A DNA stretch of 64,000 bases from Humibacillus sp. DSM 29435 (GTDB taxonomy: Bacteria; Actinomycetota; Actinomycetes; Actinomycetales; Dermatophilaceae), in assembly GCF_001758225.1 (NCBI RefSeq), contig NZ_MAST01000052.1, positions 62,001 to 126,000 on the forward strand. The letters run 5' to 3'. Below, piece by piece: positions 33,755 to 42,325 of the stretch. The number at the start of each line of letters is the position of its first letter. The first letter of the stretch is position 1. The translations under genes were made by a program, and so were the position numbers. The notes under the pieces were generated by a model. That model ran no database searches and was not told the DNA's origin. It worked only from the letters and a program-made list of their open reading frames with translations.

Positions 33755-34726
33755 TCAGCTCACCGCGGTCTGGGCGACACTCTGGCGAACGGCCTCGACC
33801 ACCCGATGCCCGGGGAGGATCGTGGACCTCTCCTCCTCGAGATCGACGCTGCCGTCGACGAGGTCGACGAACCGGTCGAGCTGGGCAGCCAACGGCTCGC
33901 GACTGGTGACGAGCTGGGGGATCTCGATGATGGTCTGTTGCTTGTACGACAGCCCGTCTTCGGTGTTCTCACCCAGCACGTGACGGTAGAGCGTGACAGC
34001 GTTGCGCAGCATGTCGACCTCGATGAGCCGGTCGATCTCGTGGATGACGAACCCGCGGACCTTGCGCTGGCTCATGCGGCTGGCCGAGACGTTGGCGACC
34101 CCGCCACCCGGGAAGGTCAGCAGGGCTTCGGCCACGTCCTCGGCGGTGGGTTCCGAATCGGGGTGCAGATACCCCATTGACCCCACGACGTGGCTCGGCT
34201 CGCCTCCCATCATGCGCACCACGATGTCGGCATCGTGGATCAACAGGTCGGAGGCGACCCCGGTGCGGATGCGGGCGACGTAGGGGGAGTGGCGCTGGGC
34301 CGTGATCTGCAGCGGGGTTCTGAGCAGGCTCATCGCCGTGAGGATCCCGGGGTTGTAACGCTCCAGCAGACCGCACATGAGCGGTACGTCGTCGCGGCGG
34401 CTGCGCGCCACGAGATCCTCGGCATCGGCCAGGGTGTCGGCCAGCGGCTTCTCCATCAGGAGCGGAAGACGGTGCTCGAGCACGCGCTGCCCGATGGCAT
34501 GGTGGTGCTGGGTCGCGGCCGCCACGATCACCGCGTCGATGTTCCGGACGTCCTCGAGGGCGGCTGCCCAGGTCGCGCCGAAGCGCTGAGCCGTTGCCTG
34601 ACCGATCGTGCGGTCCGGGTCGATGACCGCCGCCAGCCGGGTGCGATCGTGCCCCACGACGACCCGCGCGTGAAGAGAGCCCATCGTCCCCGAGCCGACG
34701 AGGGCGATGCGGATCCGTGCGGTCAT
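33755..34726 (-). CDS. Gfo/Idh/MocA family NAD(P)-dependent oxidoreductase
   Basis: This 323-residue protein has a Rossmann N-domain (IALVGSGTMGSLHARVV), the EKPL motif (LMEKPLADTLADAEDLV) and a downstream substrate domain with HDADIVVRMMG. The last carries the H-D-x2-D-like active-site pattern of WlbA-type sugar dehydrogenases. ATG 34726 is chosen because AAGGAG lies just upstream; a longer frame to 34807 lacks one. The nearby LpxA-like acyltransferase and DegT aminotransferases fit a route to 3-amino or 2,3-diacetamido sugars, but an inositol-type role is not excluded. Confidence 0.85.
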   Translation of the reverse strand: MTARIRIALVGSGTMGSLHARVVVGHDRTRLAAVIDPDRTIGQATAQRFGATWAAALEDVRNIDAVIVAAATQHHHAIGQRVLEHRLPLLMEKPLADTLADAEDLVARSRRDDVPLMCGLLERYNPGILTAMSLLRTPLQITAQRHSPYVARIRTGVASDLLIHDADIVVRMMGGEPSHVVGSMGYLHPDSEPTAEDVAEALLTFPGGGVANVSASRMSQRKVRGFVIHEIDRLIEVDMLRNAVTLYRHVLGENTEDGLSYKQQTIIEIPQLVTSREPLAAQLDRFVDLVDGSVDLEEERSTILPGHRVVEAVRQSVAQTAVS

Positions 34727-34776
34727 GGGCAGTGCTCCTTGAAGGCTGCTCGAGGGTGAGGTGTGCAGCGCGGCCG

Positions 34777-34782
34777 ATGCTA
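34777..34782 (-). promoter_or_regulatory. Candidate -10 for the Gfo/Idh gene
   Basis: TAGCAT on the minus strand lies about 50 bases before ATG 34726, with TTGTCT some 15 bases further upstream as a possible -35. Confidence 0.35.
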
Positions 34783-34817
34783 CCTGCCGCGTCCAGGAGA
34801 CAACCACACCAACGCGT

Positions 34818-34823
34818 TACCCT
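34818..34823 (+). promoter_or_regulatory. Candidate -10 for the LpxA-like gene
   Basis: TACCCT on the plus strand would give a leader of about 20 bases that includes an AAAGGA ribosome site before ATG 34850. Confidence 0.4.
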
Positions 34824-34849
34824 GAGCCGCTGCCACAGAAAGGACGGCG

Positions 34850-35539
34850 ATGAACTCGATCCACCCCAGCGCGCTCGTCTCTGCCGAGGTCACGATGGGC
34901 TCCGGCAACATCGTCGGTCCCGGAGTCGTGCTGCTCGGGCCGATGACCATCGGCGACGGCAACTGGTTCGGTGTCAACAGCGTGCTGGGAGCGCCGGCGG
35001 AGATTCGCGGTGCCGACCACGGCGAGGCTTGGAACGGTAGCCCCGTCGGGGCCGGTGTGGTGATCGGCAGTCGCAACGTGTTCCGCGAGCTCCTCACCAT
35101 CCACCAGGGGCACGATGACCTCACCTCGGTCGGTGACGACTGCTACCTCATGAACAAGGTGTACATCGGCCACGACGGCCGTATCGAGTCCGGGGTGACC
35201 ATGGCCTCCTCGGTGACGCTGGGAGGCCATGTCCGCGTGGGGCGCGGTGCCAACCTCGGCATGAACAGCGTGGTGCACCAGCGACGGGTGATCGGTCCGG
35301 GCGTCATGCTCGGTATGGGCTCGGTCGTCACGCGAGATATCCCGCCGTACGCCATGGCCTTCGGCAACCCGAGCCGGTTGAGGGGAGCCAACGCGGTGGG
35401 CATGCAGCGTGAGGGCCTCTCGCCGGCCGCCATCGAGTTCGTGTCCTGGGCCTACCGCCAGTCAACGGTGCCCCGAAGTGGCGTGCCGGCGGAGCTCGAG
35501 CGGGCGTGGGCATGGTGGCTGCAGGAGGTGGGCCGGTGA
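34850..35539 (+). CDS. LpxA-like acyltransferase (left-handed beta-helix)
   Basis: This 229-residue protein starts IHPSALVSAEVTMGSGNIVG and keeps LpxA landmarks: FRELLTIHQG, the catalytic-type His108 in YIGHD, IGPGVMLGMGSVVTRDI, FGNPSRLRG, and a short C-terminal helical segment (GLSPAAIEFVSWAYR). LpxA moves a 3-hydroxyacyl chain from ACP to UDP-GlcNAc in lipid A synthesis. A Gram-positive cell has no lipid A, so here an acyl group is probably added to a nucleotide sugar of the glycan. The protein is about 30 residues shorter than LpxA at the C-terminus. It overlaps the next gene by four bases. Confidence 0.8.
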   Translation: MNSIHPSALVSAEVTMGSGNIVGPGVVLLGPMTIGDGNWFGVNSVLGAPAEIRGADHGEAWNGSPVGAGVVIGSRNVFRELLTIHQGHDDLTSVGDDCYLMNKVYIGHDGRIESGVTMASSVTLGGHVRVGRGANLGMNSVVHQRRVIGPGVMLGMGSVVTRDIPPYAMAFGNPSRLRGANAVGMQREGLSPAAIEFVSWAYRQSTVPRSGVPAELERAWAWWLQEVGR

Positions 35540-36585
35540 GAGGGGTGCTGGCTCGGCTGATGCCCGTGGTGCGACCCGTCATCGGGGTGCTGATCGTCGC
35601 AGCCGTCGGCTACGCGGTGGCGTCCCAGTGGGCGGAGGTCACCGAGGCCATCGGTGAGATGCACTGGTTGAGCATCGCCCTCGCCTTTCTCATGGTGCTG
35701 CTGGGCAGCGCCGCCGCGCTGATGTCGTGGCGCATCCTGCTCGCCGAGGAGGGGCATCCGCTCGGGTTCGTCGACGCTGCCCGCATCTTCTTCGTCGGCC
35801 AGCTCGGAAAGTACCTCCCCGGTAGCGTCTGGTCGATCGTGGTTCAGATGGAGCTGGCCACTCGGCTGAAGGTTCCTCGCGCGCGCACGTTCACCGCCAC
35901 CTTGTGCTGGACCGGGCTCTCCCTGGCCAGCGCCTTGACGGTCGGTGTCATCGGCCTTCCGTTCCTGGGCGCCGACACGGCGATCATCTGGGTCTTGCTG
36001 CCGCTGCTGCCGGTCGCGCTCGTGTGCTCGCACCCGGCGGTGCTGACCAAGATCGTCGACCGGCTGCTCGGTCTCATCCGAAAGCCTCCACTGCCGCACG
36101 TGTTCACTTGGCGGGGCGTGCGGGGAGCCTTCGGCTGGCTGCTGGTCACCTGGCTCTGCTACGGCACACACCTCTGGCTGCTCGCCAACTCGCTGGGAAC
36201 GCCCGGTCTGCTCGGCTTCGTGCGATGTCTCAGCGGCTTCGCCCTCGCACTCGGTGCCGGCATCGTCTTCATCGTGGCCCCGAGCGGGGCCGGTGCCCGC
36301 GAGGCGCTGATCGTGGGTGCCCTGGCCGGTGTCATGAGCCGTGGCGAGGCGCTCGGTGTCGCCGTCGTCTCACGGATGCTCTTCACGGTGGCCGACATCG
36401 CGCTCGCCGGTGTGGCCGCACTCTCGGCCCTTCGTGTGCTGCGCCACGGCGCGTCGCCCACCACCGGTGAGGTGACCGACGATGCGCCGGCCACCCACGC
36501 CACCATCACCGGTCCCGGTGACATCCCGGGTGGGCCGACGGCCCCGTCAGAGCACCGTGCGCCGGGTCCGACTCACGGCGTGTAG
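35536..36585 (+). CDS. Lysylphosphatidylglycerol synthase transmembrane region / YbhN-like membrane protein
   Basis: This 349-residue protein has about eight hydrophobic helices and the family signatures QLGKYLPGSVWSI and APSGAGAREALIV. Such UPF0104/YbhN-type proteins are proposed lipid flippases or partners of polyprenyl-linked sugar metabolism. The GTG start at 35536 overlaps the preceding stop. The last 13 bases overlap the end of the convergent membrane-protein gene. The C-terminal 50 residues are hydrophilic and Pro/Thr-rich. Confidence 0.82.
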   Translation: MRGVLARLMPVVRPVIGVLIVAAVGYAVASQWAEVTEAIGEMHWLSIALAFLMVLLGSAAALMSWRILLAEEGHPLGFVDAARIFFVGQLGKYLPGSVWSIVVQMELATRLKVPRARTFTATLCWTGLSLASALTVGVIGLPFLGADTAIIWVLLPLLPVALVCSHPAVLTKIVDRLLGLIRKPPLPHVFTWRGVRGAFGWLLVTWLCYGTHLWLLANSLGTPGLLGFVRCLSGFALALGAGIVFIVAPSGAGAREALIVGALAGVMSRGEALGVAVVSRMLFTVADIALAGVAALSALRVLRHGASPTTGEVTDDAPATHATITGPGDIPGGPTAPSEHRAPGPTHGV

Positions 36586-38672
36586 CAGCTCAGCTCGCGC
36601 ACCGGCTGAGGTTTCCAGCCGGCCTCGCGCAGCCAGCGAGACAGCTTCTGCTGCGACGGGTAGACGCACGTCATGCTCACCTCGAGAGTGCTCAAGGCCG
36701 CCGTGAACTGCTGCTGCGAGTGGGTCCGCCGCGGGCTGGTGACCGTTCCCCCGAATACCTCGGTCAGCGTGATGCGAGCTTCGTGCTCTCGTGGCGGCTC
36801 GGTGAGGATCGAGATGTAGGAGGGAAGTGCCGCCACCGCGTGCACCTCACTGGAGACGAGCGAGAGGGCCCGCATGGTGCGCAGTGGTGCGAGCACCGGG
36901 CCCGGGCCGGGGTCGAGGCGCCGGATGGCCAGCGCCTGCTGGACCTGCAGCGACGGGTACTTCCACGTGGGTACAGACTTCACTTCGACATCGCGCACCG
37001 GTGACCAGAACGGCGTACCCGTCACGACCAGAGCGGCCACCAGTGCGGCCGCGACCGCGAAGGCCGGCATCCGCCTGGCCATCGACCAAGCGCCCGCGAC
37101 CGGTTCGGCCCTCGCGAGCGGGACCGTCGCCAGCAGGCCCACCATCACGGTGACCGGTGCCACCCACATCAGGCGCCACGCGACGGCACCCGCGCCCGTC
37201 GCCGAGCTGAACAGCCCTGCCACCCCGGGGGCGAGCACCACCAGCAGCGACAGGGCCGCCGCGGTGGCCACCACCCGGGTCGCGCCCGAGACGCTCAGCC
37301 AGCCGGCCAGCAGGATGCCGGCCCACCCGATCGCGGCCAGCAGCCCGGTGCCCAGCACGAAGTGGAAGGCCACATCGCCCGCTCGGAAGCGGCCGCCGGG
37401 GTCACCGGGTACTCCGGCCAGGGCGACCACACCGCCGGTGATCACCGGGTACGCGGCGAGCGCCAGCACGCCCACCCAGCGTCGTCGAGTGACCAGCAGG
37501 GCCGTCGCACAGCTGACCGCGATGATCGGCACGATGAAGGTCGCCGACGAGGTGAGCCCGACGGCTGCGATACCGGCCGAGGCCAGCATGAGCTGCTGCC
37601 AGCGCGAACCGTTGTGCGCCCAGCGGGTGATGTAGAGATAGATGAGCGGGATCAGGGCGGCGACGAACACGACCTTGCCCTGCCAGATGCGGGCCAGGAA
37701 GAAGACGCCCACCCCGGCCGGGGTGTTGGCTGCCATGGCGAGATACACCATCGACACGGCGAAGGCGAGCGTGGCCCGCGCGCGGGACCACTCGCGAACC
37801 AGGCGCCAGATCGACCAGGTGGCGAGGAAGGTGAGCAGCGGCGGAAAACCGAGGTAGACCAGGGCCGTCGGGTCCAGCGACAGGAAGCGGGCCAAGGCTC
37901 CCTGGAGCACCTCGATCGACTGGAGCGGTGCCGTACCGGCGCCGGGCAGCGCGGGAAGGGTCTGGTCACCGAAGATCGTGTCGCGACCGGGGATCAGCCC
38001 GTGTTCGGCGACGAACACCGCCTTGTTGACGTAGAAGACGTCGTCGGGGTCGCGGCGCAGCGTGAACAGCGAGAAGGCGGCCCAGCCGAGGCCTACCACC
38101 AGGGCGAGCACATGCGACCGGAGGCGCACCGGCTGCCGCTCCGAGCCCGCCGCCGCCGAGGGTGGGGCCGAGGATGGGGCCGAGGATGGGGCACTGTGCG
38201 GGTGAGGGCGGTCGCTGGGTGAGGGGTGACTCGCCCGCACGAGGTGCACGACCGCGATGAGCCCTGAGACGGCCGCGAGCACCCAACCGAGGCGCCAGCT
38301 GACGCCGGTCGCGTCACGCACCACCACGGCGGACCCCAGCGCCAGCACAACCGAGATGGCCAACCACGGGCTGCGCCACGACAGCGTGGGAGCGTCGACC
38401 GCGGAGGGGGCCGATGGCCTGTTCCGGAACTGGCGCACGACCGCTGCCCCCAGGGCGACGAGCAGCACTGCCCAGGTGATGACGATCGGGTCGGTCGGCC
38501 AGCCCAGCAGCTGAGCGGCCTGGTAGAGCAGGGTCCACGCGGCGAAGGCCAGCACCGCCAGGTCGGTGGCTCCGTCGAGCCATCGGGCGAGGGCGCTCTC
38601 ATGGCGGGGGGAGGGGGTCTGCGCGGTCGAGGCGTTCCGCACAGCGTCCTGGTGAGACGGTCCGGGGTTCAT
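36573..38672 (-). CDS. Large polytopic membrane protein (GT-C-like), third of three
   Basis: This 699-residue protein has a 30-residue polar start, about fourteen hydrophobic segments, a Ser/Pro-rich loop at residues 150-180 and a C-terminal extracytoplasmic domain of about 140 residues with a pair of cysteines (SMTCVYPSQQ, ELSCYTP) that could form a disulphide. An early periplasmic loop contains FTLRRDPDDVFYVNKAVFVA with acidic residues (D-P-D-D), as in GT-C enzymes, where such a loop holds the catalytic Asp. ATG 38672 has an AAGGA site. It may be an outward-facing glycosyltransferase; the donor would be a polyprenyl-phosphate sugar. Confidence 0.68.
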   Translation of the reverse strand: MNPGPSHQDAVRNASTAQTPSPRHESALARWLDGATDLAVLAFAAWTLLYQAAQLLGWPTDPIVITWAVLLVALGAAVVRQFRNRPSAPSAVDAPTLSWRSPWLAISVVLALGSAVVVRDATGVSWRLGWVLAAVSGLIAVVHLVRASHPSPSDRPHPHSAPSSAPSSAPPSAAAGSERQPVRLRSHVLALVVGLGWAAFSLFTLRRDPDDVFYVNKAVFVAEHGLIPGRDTIFGDQTLPALPGAGTAPLQSIEVLQGALARFLSLDPTALVYLGFPPLLTFLATWSIWRLVREWSRARATLAFAVSMVYLAMAANTPAGVGVFFLARIWQGKVVFVAALIPLIYLYITRWAHNGSRWQQLMLASAGIAAVGLTSSATFIVPIIAVSCATALLVTRRRWVGVLALAAYPVITGGVVALAGVPGDPGGRFRAGDVAFHFVLGTGLLAAIGWAGILLAGWLSVSGATRVVATAAALSLLVVLAPGVAGLFSSATGAGAVAWRLMWVAPVTVMVGLLATVPLARAEPVAGAWSMARRMPAFAVAAALVAALVVTGTPFWSPVRDVEVKSVPTWKYPSLQVQQALAIRRLDPGPGPVLAPLRTMRALSLVSSEVHAVAALPSYISILTEPPREHEARITLTEVFGGTVTSPRRTHSQQQFTAALSTLEVSMTCVYPSQQKLSRWLREAGWKPQPVRELSCYTP

Positions 38673-39073
38673 CCTGTTCCTTGGGAGGGTTGGTCACTCG
38701 AGTTCGAGCACGACGGGTTCGGCAGCGGCATCCGACCATGCACCTCTTCGGTACCGAGGCGGAACGTCACGGCCGGCCTGCCATCACCGCATCGCAGCGT
38801 CAGCTCGCGCCGAGCCGGCGACGACGCCACCGGGCACGGCCAATCCTCATGCTGTCACGACCGAGGGCCGTGACCCAAGGCCGGATGCTCGCGGGGGAGA
38901 GATGACGGGTCGGACGTCGCGCGCCTGACGGTGAGCGGGTGCCTGGCCCGTCGGATAAGGTCTGGGTCGAGCGAGAGTGCCTCTGGAGGGGCGGGCAGCG
39001 AGAGCCTGCCTGCACGCGAACCGGTGCAACCCACCCCGAGAAGGACGACGCACCGACGGAGGGCACCTGCGAC
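38673..39073. promoter_or_regulatory. 401-base divergent spacer with inverted repeat and candidate -10
   Basis: No gene is seen here. GTCACG (38854-38859) and CGTGAC (38869-38874) form an inverted repeat with a nine-base spacer, an operator or hairpin candidate. TAAGGT (38956-38961) is a possible -10 for the plus-strand aminotransferase, giving a leader of about 110 bases. The minus-strand promoter was not located. Confidence 0.35.
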
Positions 39074-40162
39074 ATGGACGACTTCATCCCCCCTGCCAAG
39101 CCGTTGATCGGCGCCGAGGAGCGCGCTGCCGTCGACCGGGTGATGCGCAGCGGCATGCTGGCCCAGGGCCCGGAGGTGAAAGCGTTCGAGGAGGAGTTCT
39201 CGGAGCATTTCCGGCTCGGCCGGGCTTGCGTAGCCGTCAACTCCGGTACCTCGGGGCTGCACCTTGGGCTCCTGTCGTGCGGGGTCAAAGCCGGTGATGA
39301 GGTGATCGTGCCCTCGTTCACGTTCGCCGCTACCGCGAACTCGGTTGCGTTAACCGGTGCCACCCCGGTCTTCGCCGACATCGACGCTGGCGACTTCTGC
39401 CTGTCGCCCGCGGCCGTCGAGGCATCGATCACCGAGCGGACGGTGGGGGTGATGCCCGTGCATCTGTACGGACACCCGGCTCAGATGGGCCCCATCATGC
39501 AGATCGCCCACGAGCACGGGCTCTCGGTGTTCGAGGACGCCGCCCAGGCGCACGGAGCCGCCCTGAACGGGACCCCGGTCGGCGGGTTCGGCGCGTTCGG
39601 GATGTTCTCGCTGTATCCGACGAAGAACATGACCGCGGGCGAGGGTGGGATGGTGTCGGCCGGCACCGCGGAGGTCGAGCGCCTGCTGCGGCTCTATCGC
39701 AACCAGGGCATGCAGCAGCAGTACCACAACGAGGTCATCGGGTTCAACGCCAGAATGACCGACATCCACGCAGCCATCGGCCGGGTCCAGCTGACCAAGG
39801 TCGACGAGTGGACCACGGCGCGTCAGCGCAATGCCGCGTTCCTGTCGGCCAACCTGCAGGGCGTCACCACACCCCCGGTCGCTGAGGGCGCGGTGCACGT
39901 CTTTCACCAGTACACGGTGCGGGTGCCGCAGGACCGCGACGGGCTGGCTGCCGCGCTGCGGGCCGAGTACAACGTCGGCTCGGGACTGTTCTACCCGGTG
40001 CCGAACCACCGCCTGGCCCCGTTCCAGGTCGAGGTCGACCTGCCCGAGACCGAGCGGGCCGCGCGCGAGTGCCTCTCCCTCCCGGTGCACCCATCGCTGT
40101 CGCAGGGTGACCTGGAGCGGATCGTCACGGCAGTCAACGCCTTGGCCAGGGCCGGCGCCTGA
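39074..40162 (+). CDS. DegT/DnrJ/EryC1 family sugar aminotransferase
   Basis: This 362-residue PLP enzyme begins DDFIPPAKPLIGAEERAAV and has LSVFEDAAQAHGAALNG and the Schiff-base lysine region MFSLYPTKNMTAGEGG. The overall pattern is close to WbpE/WlbC-type enzymes that aminate C3 of UDP-sugars. ATG 39074 has GGAGGG about nine bases upstream. It stands alone on its strand with a long leader. With the Gfo/Idh oxidoreductase at 33755 and an acyltransferase it could complete a diacetamido-sugar route (inference). Confidence 0.87.
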   Translation: MDDFIPPAKPLIGAEERAAVDRVMRSGMLAQGPEVKAFEEEFSEHFRLGRACVAVNSGTSGLHLGLLSCGVKAGDEVIVPSFTFAATANSVALTGATPVFADIDAGDFCLSPAAVEASITERTVGVMPVHLYGHPAQMGPIMQIAHEHGLSVFEDAAQAHGAALNGTPVGGFGAFGMFSLYPTKNMTAGEGGMVSAGTAEVERLLRLYRNQGMQQQYHNEVIGFNARMTDIHAAIGRVQLTKVDEWTTARQRNAAFLSANLQGVTTPPVAEGAVHVFHQYTVRVPQDRDGLAAALRAEYNVGSGLFYPVPNHRLAPFQVEVDLPETERAARECLSLPVHPSLSQGDLERIVTAVNALARAGA

Positions 40163-40183
40163 GGGCGGCCCTCTGCGTCGGCA

Positions 40184-40198
40184 CCGGCTTGCCGCCGG
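40184..40198. terminator. Small hairpin between the aminotransferase and scoB
   Basis: CCGGC (40184-40188) pairs with GCCGG (40194-40198) around a five-base loop between convergent genes. The stem is short and has no T-run. Confidence 0.3.
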
Positions 40199-40201
40199 GG
40201 C

Positions 40202-40846
40202 TCAGGCCAGGTCGACCGATAGGTCGGGCTCGGTCTTGTCGCGCACCTCGGCCTCGGTGACCCCGGGGGAGAGCTCGCGAAGCACCAGCCCGGATGCCGT
40301 GACGTCGAGCACCGCAAGATCGGTGATGATGCGCTGCACCACGCCGCGACCGGTGTAGGGCAGTGAGCACTCCCTGACGATCTTGAACGAGCCGTCCTTG
40401 GCGGTGTGCTCCATGAGCACGATCACCCGTTTCGCTCCGTGCACGAGATCCATCGCGCCGCCCATCCCCTTGACCATCTTGCCGGGGATCATCCAGTTGG
40501 CGATGTCGCCGCCCTCCGAGACCTGCATGGCGCCGAGGATCGCGGCGTCGACCTTGCCCCCGCGGATCATCCCGAAGCTCATGGCCGAGTCGAAGAACGC
40601 CGCCCCCCGGCGCAGCGTCACCGTCTCCTTGCCGGCGTTGATGAGGTCGGGATCCTCCTGCCCCTCGAACGGGTAGGCGCCCACCCCCAGAATGCCGTTC
40701 TCGGACTGAAGCACGATCTCGACATCGTCGGGAACGTAGTTGGGCACGAGGGTGGGCAGGCCGATGCCGAGGTTGACGTAGGCGCCGTCGGTCAGCTCGG
40801 AGGCCGCCCGGGCGGCCATCTGCTCACGGGTGAGCGCCATGCTCAC
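40202..40846 (-). CDS. scoB: 3-oxoacid CoA-transferase subunit B (ScoB)
   Basis: This 214-residue beta subunit has the catalytic glutamate in [11 protein letters not shown], early [15 protein letters not shown] and [16 protein letters not shown]. The enzyme moves CoA from succinyl-CoA to acetoacetate or a related 3-oxoacid. The start overlaps the scoA stop by four bases, in the normal order A then B. Length is typical. Substrate could be acetoacetate or 3-oxoadipate; the sequence looks closer to the succinyl-CoA:3-ketoacid type. Confidence 0.92.
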   Translation of the reverse strand: MSMALTREQMAARAASELTDGAYVNLGIGLPTLVPNYVPDDVEIVLQSENGILGVGAYPFEGQEDPDLINAGKETVTLRRGAAFFDSAMSFGMIRGGKVDAAILGAMQVSEGGDIANWMIPGKMVKGMGGAMDLVHGAKRVIVLMEHTAKDGSFKIVRECSLPYTGRGVVQRIITDLAVLDVTASGLVLRELSPGVTEAEVRDKTEPDLSVDLA

Positions 40847-41622
40847 GCCTCCTGCTTCTGGCGCACGGTGCGCCGCTCGATGTGTTTGTCGGCTGCCTGC
40901 TCGGGGGTGAGCGGTAGCACCCGCTGCACGAAGATGCCGGGCAGGTGGATCTCGTCGGGATGCAGCTCACCGGGCTCGACGAGCTGCTCGACCTCCGCCA
41001 CGGTGACCCGGCCGGCCATGGCGCAGAGGGGGTTGAAGTTGCGCGCCGACTGGTTGAACACGAGGTTTCCGTGCCGGTCGCCCTTGGCGGCGCGAACCAG
41101 ACCGAAGTCGGTGGTGATGGCCCGCTCGAGCACGAAGGTCTGGTTCTCGCCGTTCACCTCGAACTGCTGGGTCTGCTTGGGCGGCGACTGCAGAACCACT
41201 GCGCCGGCGGCGTCGTAGCGCCACGGCAGCCCGCCGTCGGCGATCTGCGTGCCGACCCCGGTTCGGGTGAAGAAGGCGGCGATGCCGGAACCGCCGGCGC
41301 GCAGCCGCTCGGCCAGCGTGCCCTGCGGCGTCAGCTCGACCTCCAGCTCGCCGGAGAGGTACTGGCGTTCGAACTCCTTGTTCTCGCCGACGTACGAGCT
41401 GATCATGCGGCGGATCCGCTTGTCCTTGAGCAGGATGCCCAAGCCCCAGCCGTCGACCCCACAGTTGTTCGACACCGCCTCGAGGTCTTTCAGGCCGGTT
41501 TCGTGGATCGTGGCGATGAGCACGCTCGGGATGCCGCAGAGCCCGAAGCCACCGACCGAGAGCGACATGCCGTCGGTGATGCCGGCGATGGCCTCGACGG
41601 GGGAGGAGACGACTTTGTCCAT
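40843..41622 (-). CDS. scoA: 3-oxoacid CoA-transferase subunit A (ScoA)
   Basis: This 259-residue alpha subunit has GDG-like glycine motif [14 protein letters not shown], then [34 protein letters not shown] and [20 protein letters not shown], all typical of ScoA/AtoD. It works with ScoB in ketone-body or aromatic degradation. TAGAGT followed by seven bases and ATG 41622 suggests a near-leaderless transcript for the scoA-scoB operon. Confidence 0.93.
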   Translation of the reverse strand: MDKVVSSPVEAIAGITDGMSLSVGGFGLCGIPSVLIATIHETGLKDLEAVSNNCGVDGWGLGILLKDKRIRRMISSYVGENKEFERQYLSGELEVELTPQGTLAERLRAGGSGIAAFFTRTGVGTQIADGGLPWRYDAAGAVVLQSPPKQTQQFEVNGENQTFVLERAITTDFGLVRAAKGDRHGNLVFNQSARNFNPLCAMAGRVTVAEVEQLVEPGELHPDEIHLPGIFVQRVLPLTPEQAADKHIERRTVRQKQEA

Positions 41623-41629
41623 GGGGCCG

Positions 41630-41635
41630 ACTCTA
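41630..41635 (-). promoter_or_regulatory. Leaderless-type -10 for scoAB
   Basis: TAGAGT on the minus strand lies seven bases before ATG 41622. Confidence 0.4.
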
Positions 41636-41760
41636 GCCTCGACCGCTCCGACCCTGAATTACAGGCTGGTAGTTCGCCCGGGGGCCTTGTGAAGGGTGTG
41701 ACAGGAGTGCCTCAATGGTCATGGTGAAGTTCGAGCAACCCGCTGGAGGAGGCAGGAACC

Positions 41761-42267
41761 GTGACGGTCATGGCGACGAGGTCAGCTCTGGGCGGCGTCG
41801 GTCCGACCGGTGCCGGCGTGTCGACGGTCTCCTTCTCGACCTCCTACACCGAGCACAAGCACACCGTCGTCGGCATGGGCGCCCGTGGTTTTGTGGTGCG
41901 GCTGCTGCAGCTCGCGCTGGGCGCGGTCGCGGTCGACGGCGTGTTCGGCACGGTGACCCGCGACCGGGTCATGGCGTTGCAGCGGTCGATGGCGCAGCCC
42001 GCGACCGGCATCGTCACCCCCGAGCTCTGGGATGTGCTCGAGGCTCGGGACTTCCCGTTCGTGCACCAGCGGGCGTCGGTGCTTCGTGTCGGTGACTCCG
42101 GCCCGGAGGTGATCGCGGTGCAGCGTGTGCTGGGAGTGGCGACCACCGGTGTGTACGACCTGGACACTCGAGAGGCGGTCAAGGCCGCTCAGTCCCAGGC
42201 CGGACTGGCCAGCACAGGGGTGGTGGCGTCGCGCACCTGGTCGTTGTTCGACCGGCTCTCGGCCTGA
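41761..42267 (+). CDS. Peptidoglycan-binding protein with two PG_binding_1-like domains, no signal peptide
   Basis: This 168-residue protein has two helical repeats, at about residues 36-90 (GARGFVVRLLQLALG, VDGVFGTVTRDRVMALQRSM) and 105-165 (GDSGPEVIAVQRVLGV, LDTREAVKAAQSQAGL). Both follow the PG_binding_1 pattern (G-x2-V-x2-LQ, D-G-x-FG-x2-T). GTG 41761 follows GGAGGAGGC; ATG 41770 is an alternative start. No signal peptide or membrane helix is visible, so it may act in the cytoplasm, leave by another route, or have a start I have misplaced. It diverges from scoA. Confidence 0.75.
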   Translation: MTVMATRSALGGVGPTGAGVSTVSFSTSYTEHKHTVVGMGARGFVVRLLQLALGAVAVDGVFGTVTRDRVMALQRSMAQPATGIVTPELWDVLEARDFPFVHQRASVLRVGDSGPEVIAVQRVLGVATTGVYDLDTREAVKAAQSQAGLASTGVVASRTWSLFDRLSA

Positions 42268-42278
42268 TCCCGGCTCGG

Positions 42279-42325
42279 GTCAGGCAGGTCAGGCAGGGTC
42301 AGGCAGGGTCAGGCCGGCAGGGTCA
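42279..42325. repeat. Short tandem GTCAGGCAG-type repeats
   Basis: About four imperfect copies of a 9-11 base unit (GGTCAGGCAG) sit between the peptidoglycan-binding gene and the end of the TIGR03089 gene. They do not form a hairpin and probably arose by slippage. Confidence 0.6.

Noticed and set aside
31654-33909. A 751-codon open frame on the plus strand antisense to the second large membrane protein
   Set aside because: Its product is very rich in Arg, His, Gly, Gln and Glu with no domains, typical of a mirror frame in GC-rich DNA, while the minus strand encodes clear membrane helices.
38163-38190. GGGGCCGAGGAT repeats as a regulatory element
   Set aside because: They are inside the third membrane protein gene and encode a Ser/Pro/Ala-rich loop.
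42279-42325. Possible CRISPR-like or regulatory repeat array
   Set aside because: The units are only about 10 bases, adjacent, without spacers, and few in number. Slippage is the simpler explanation.
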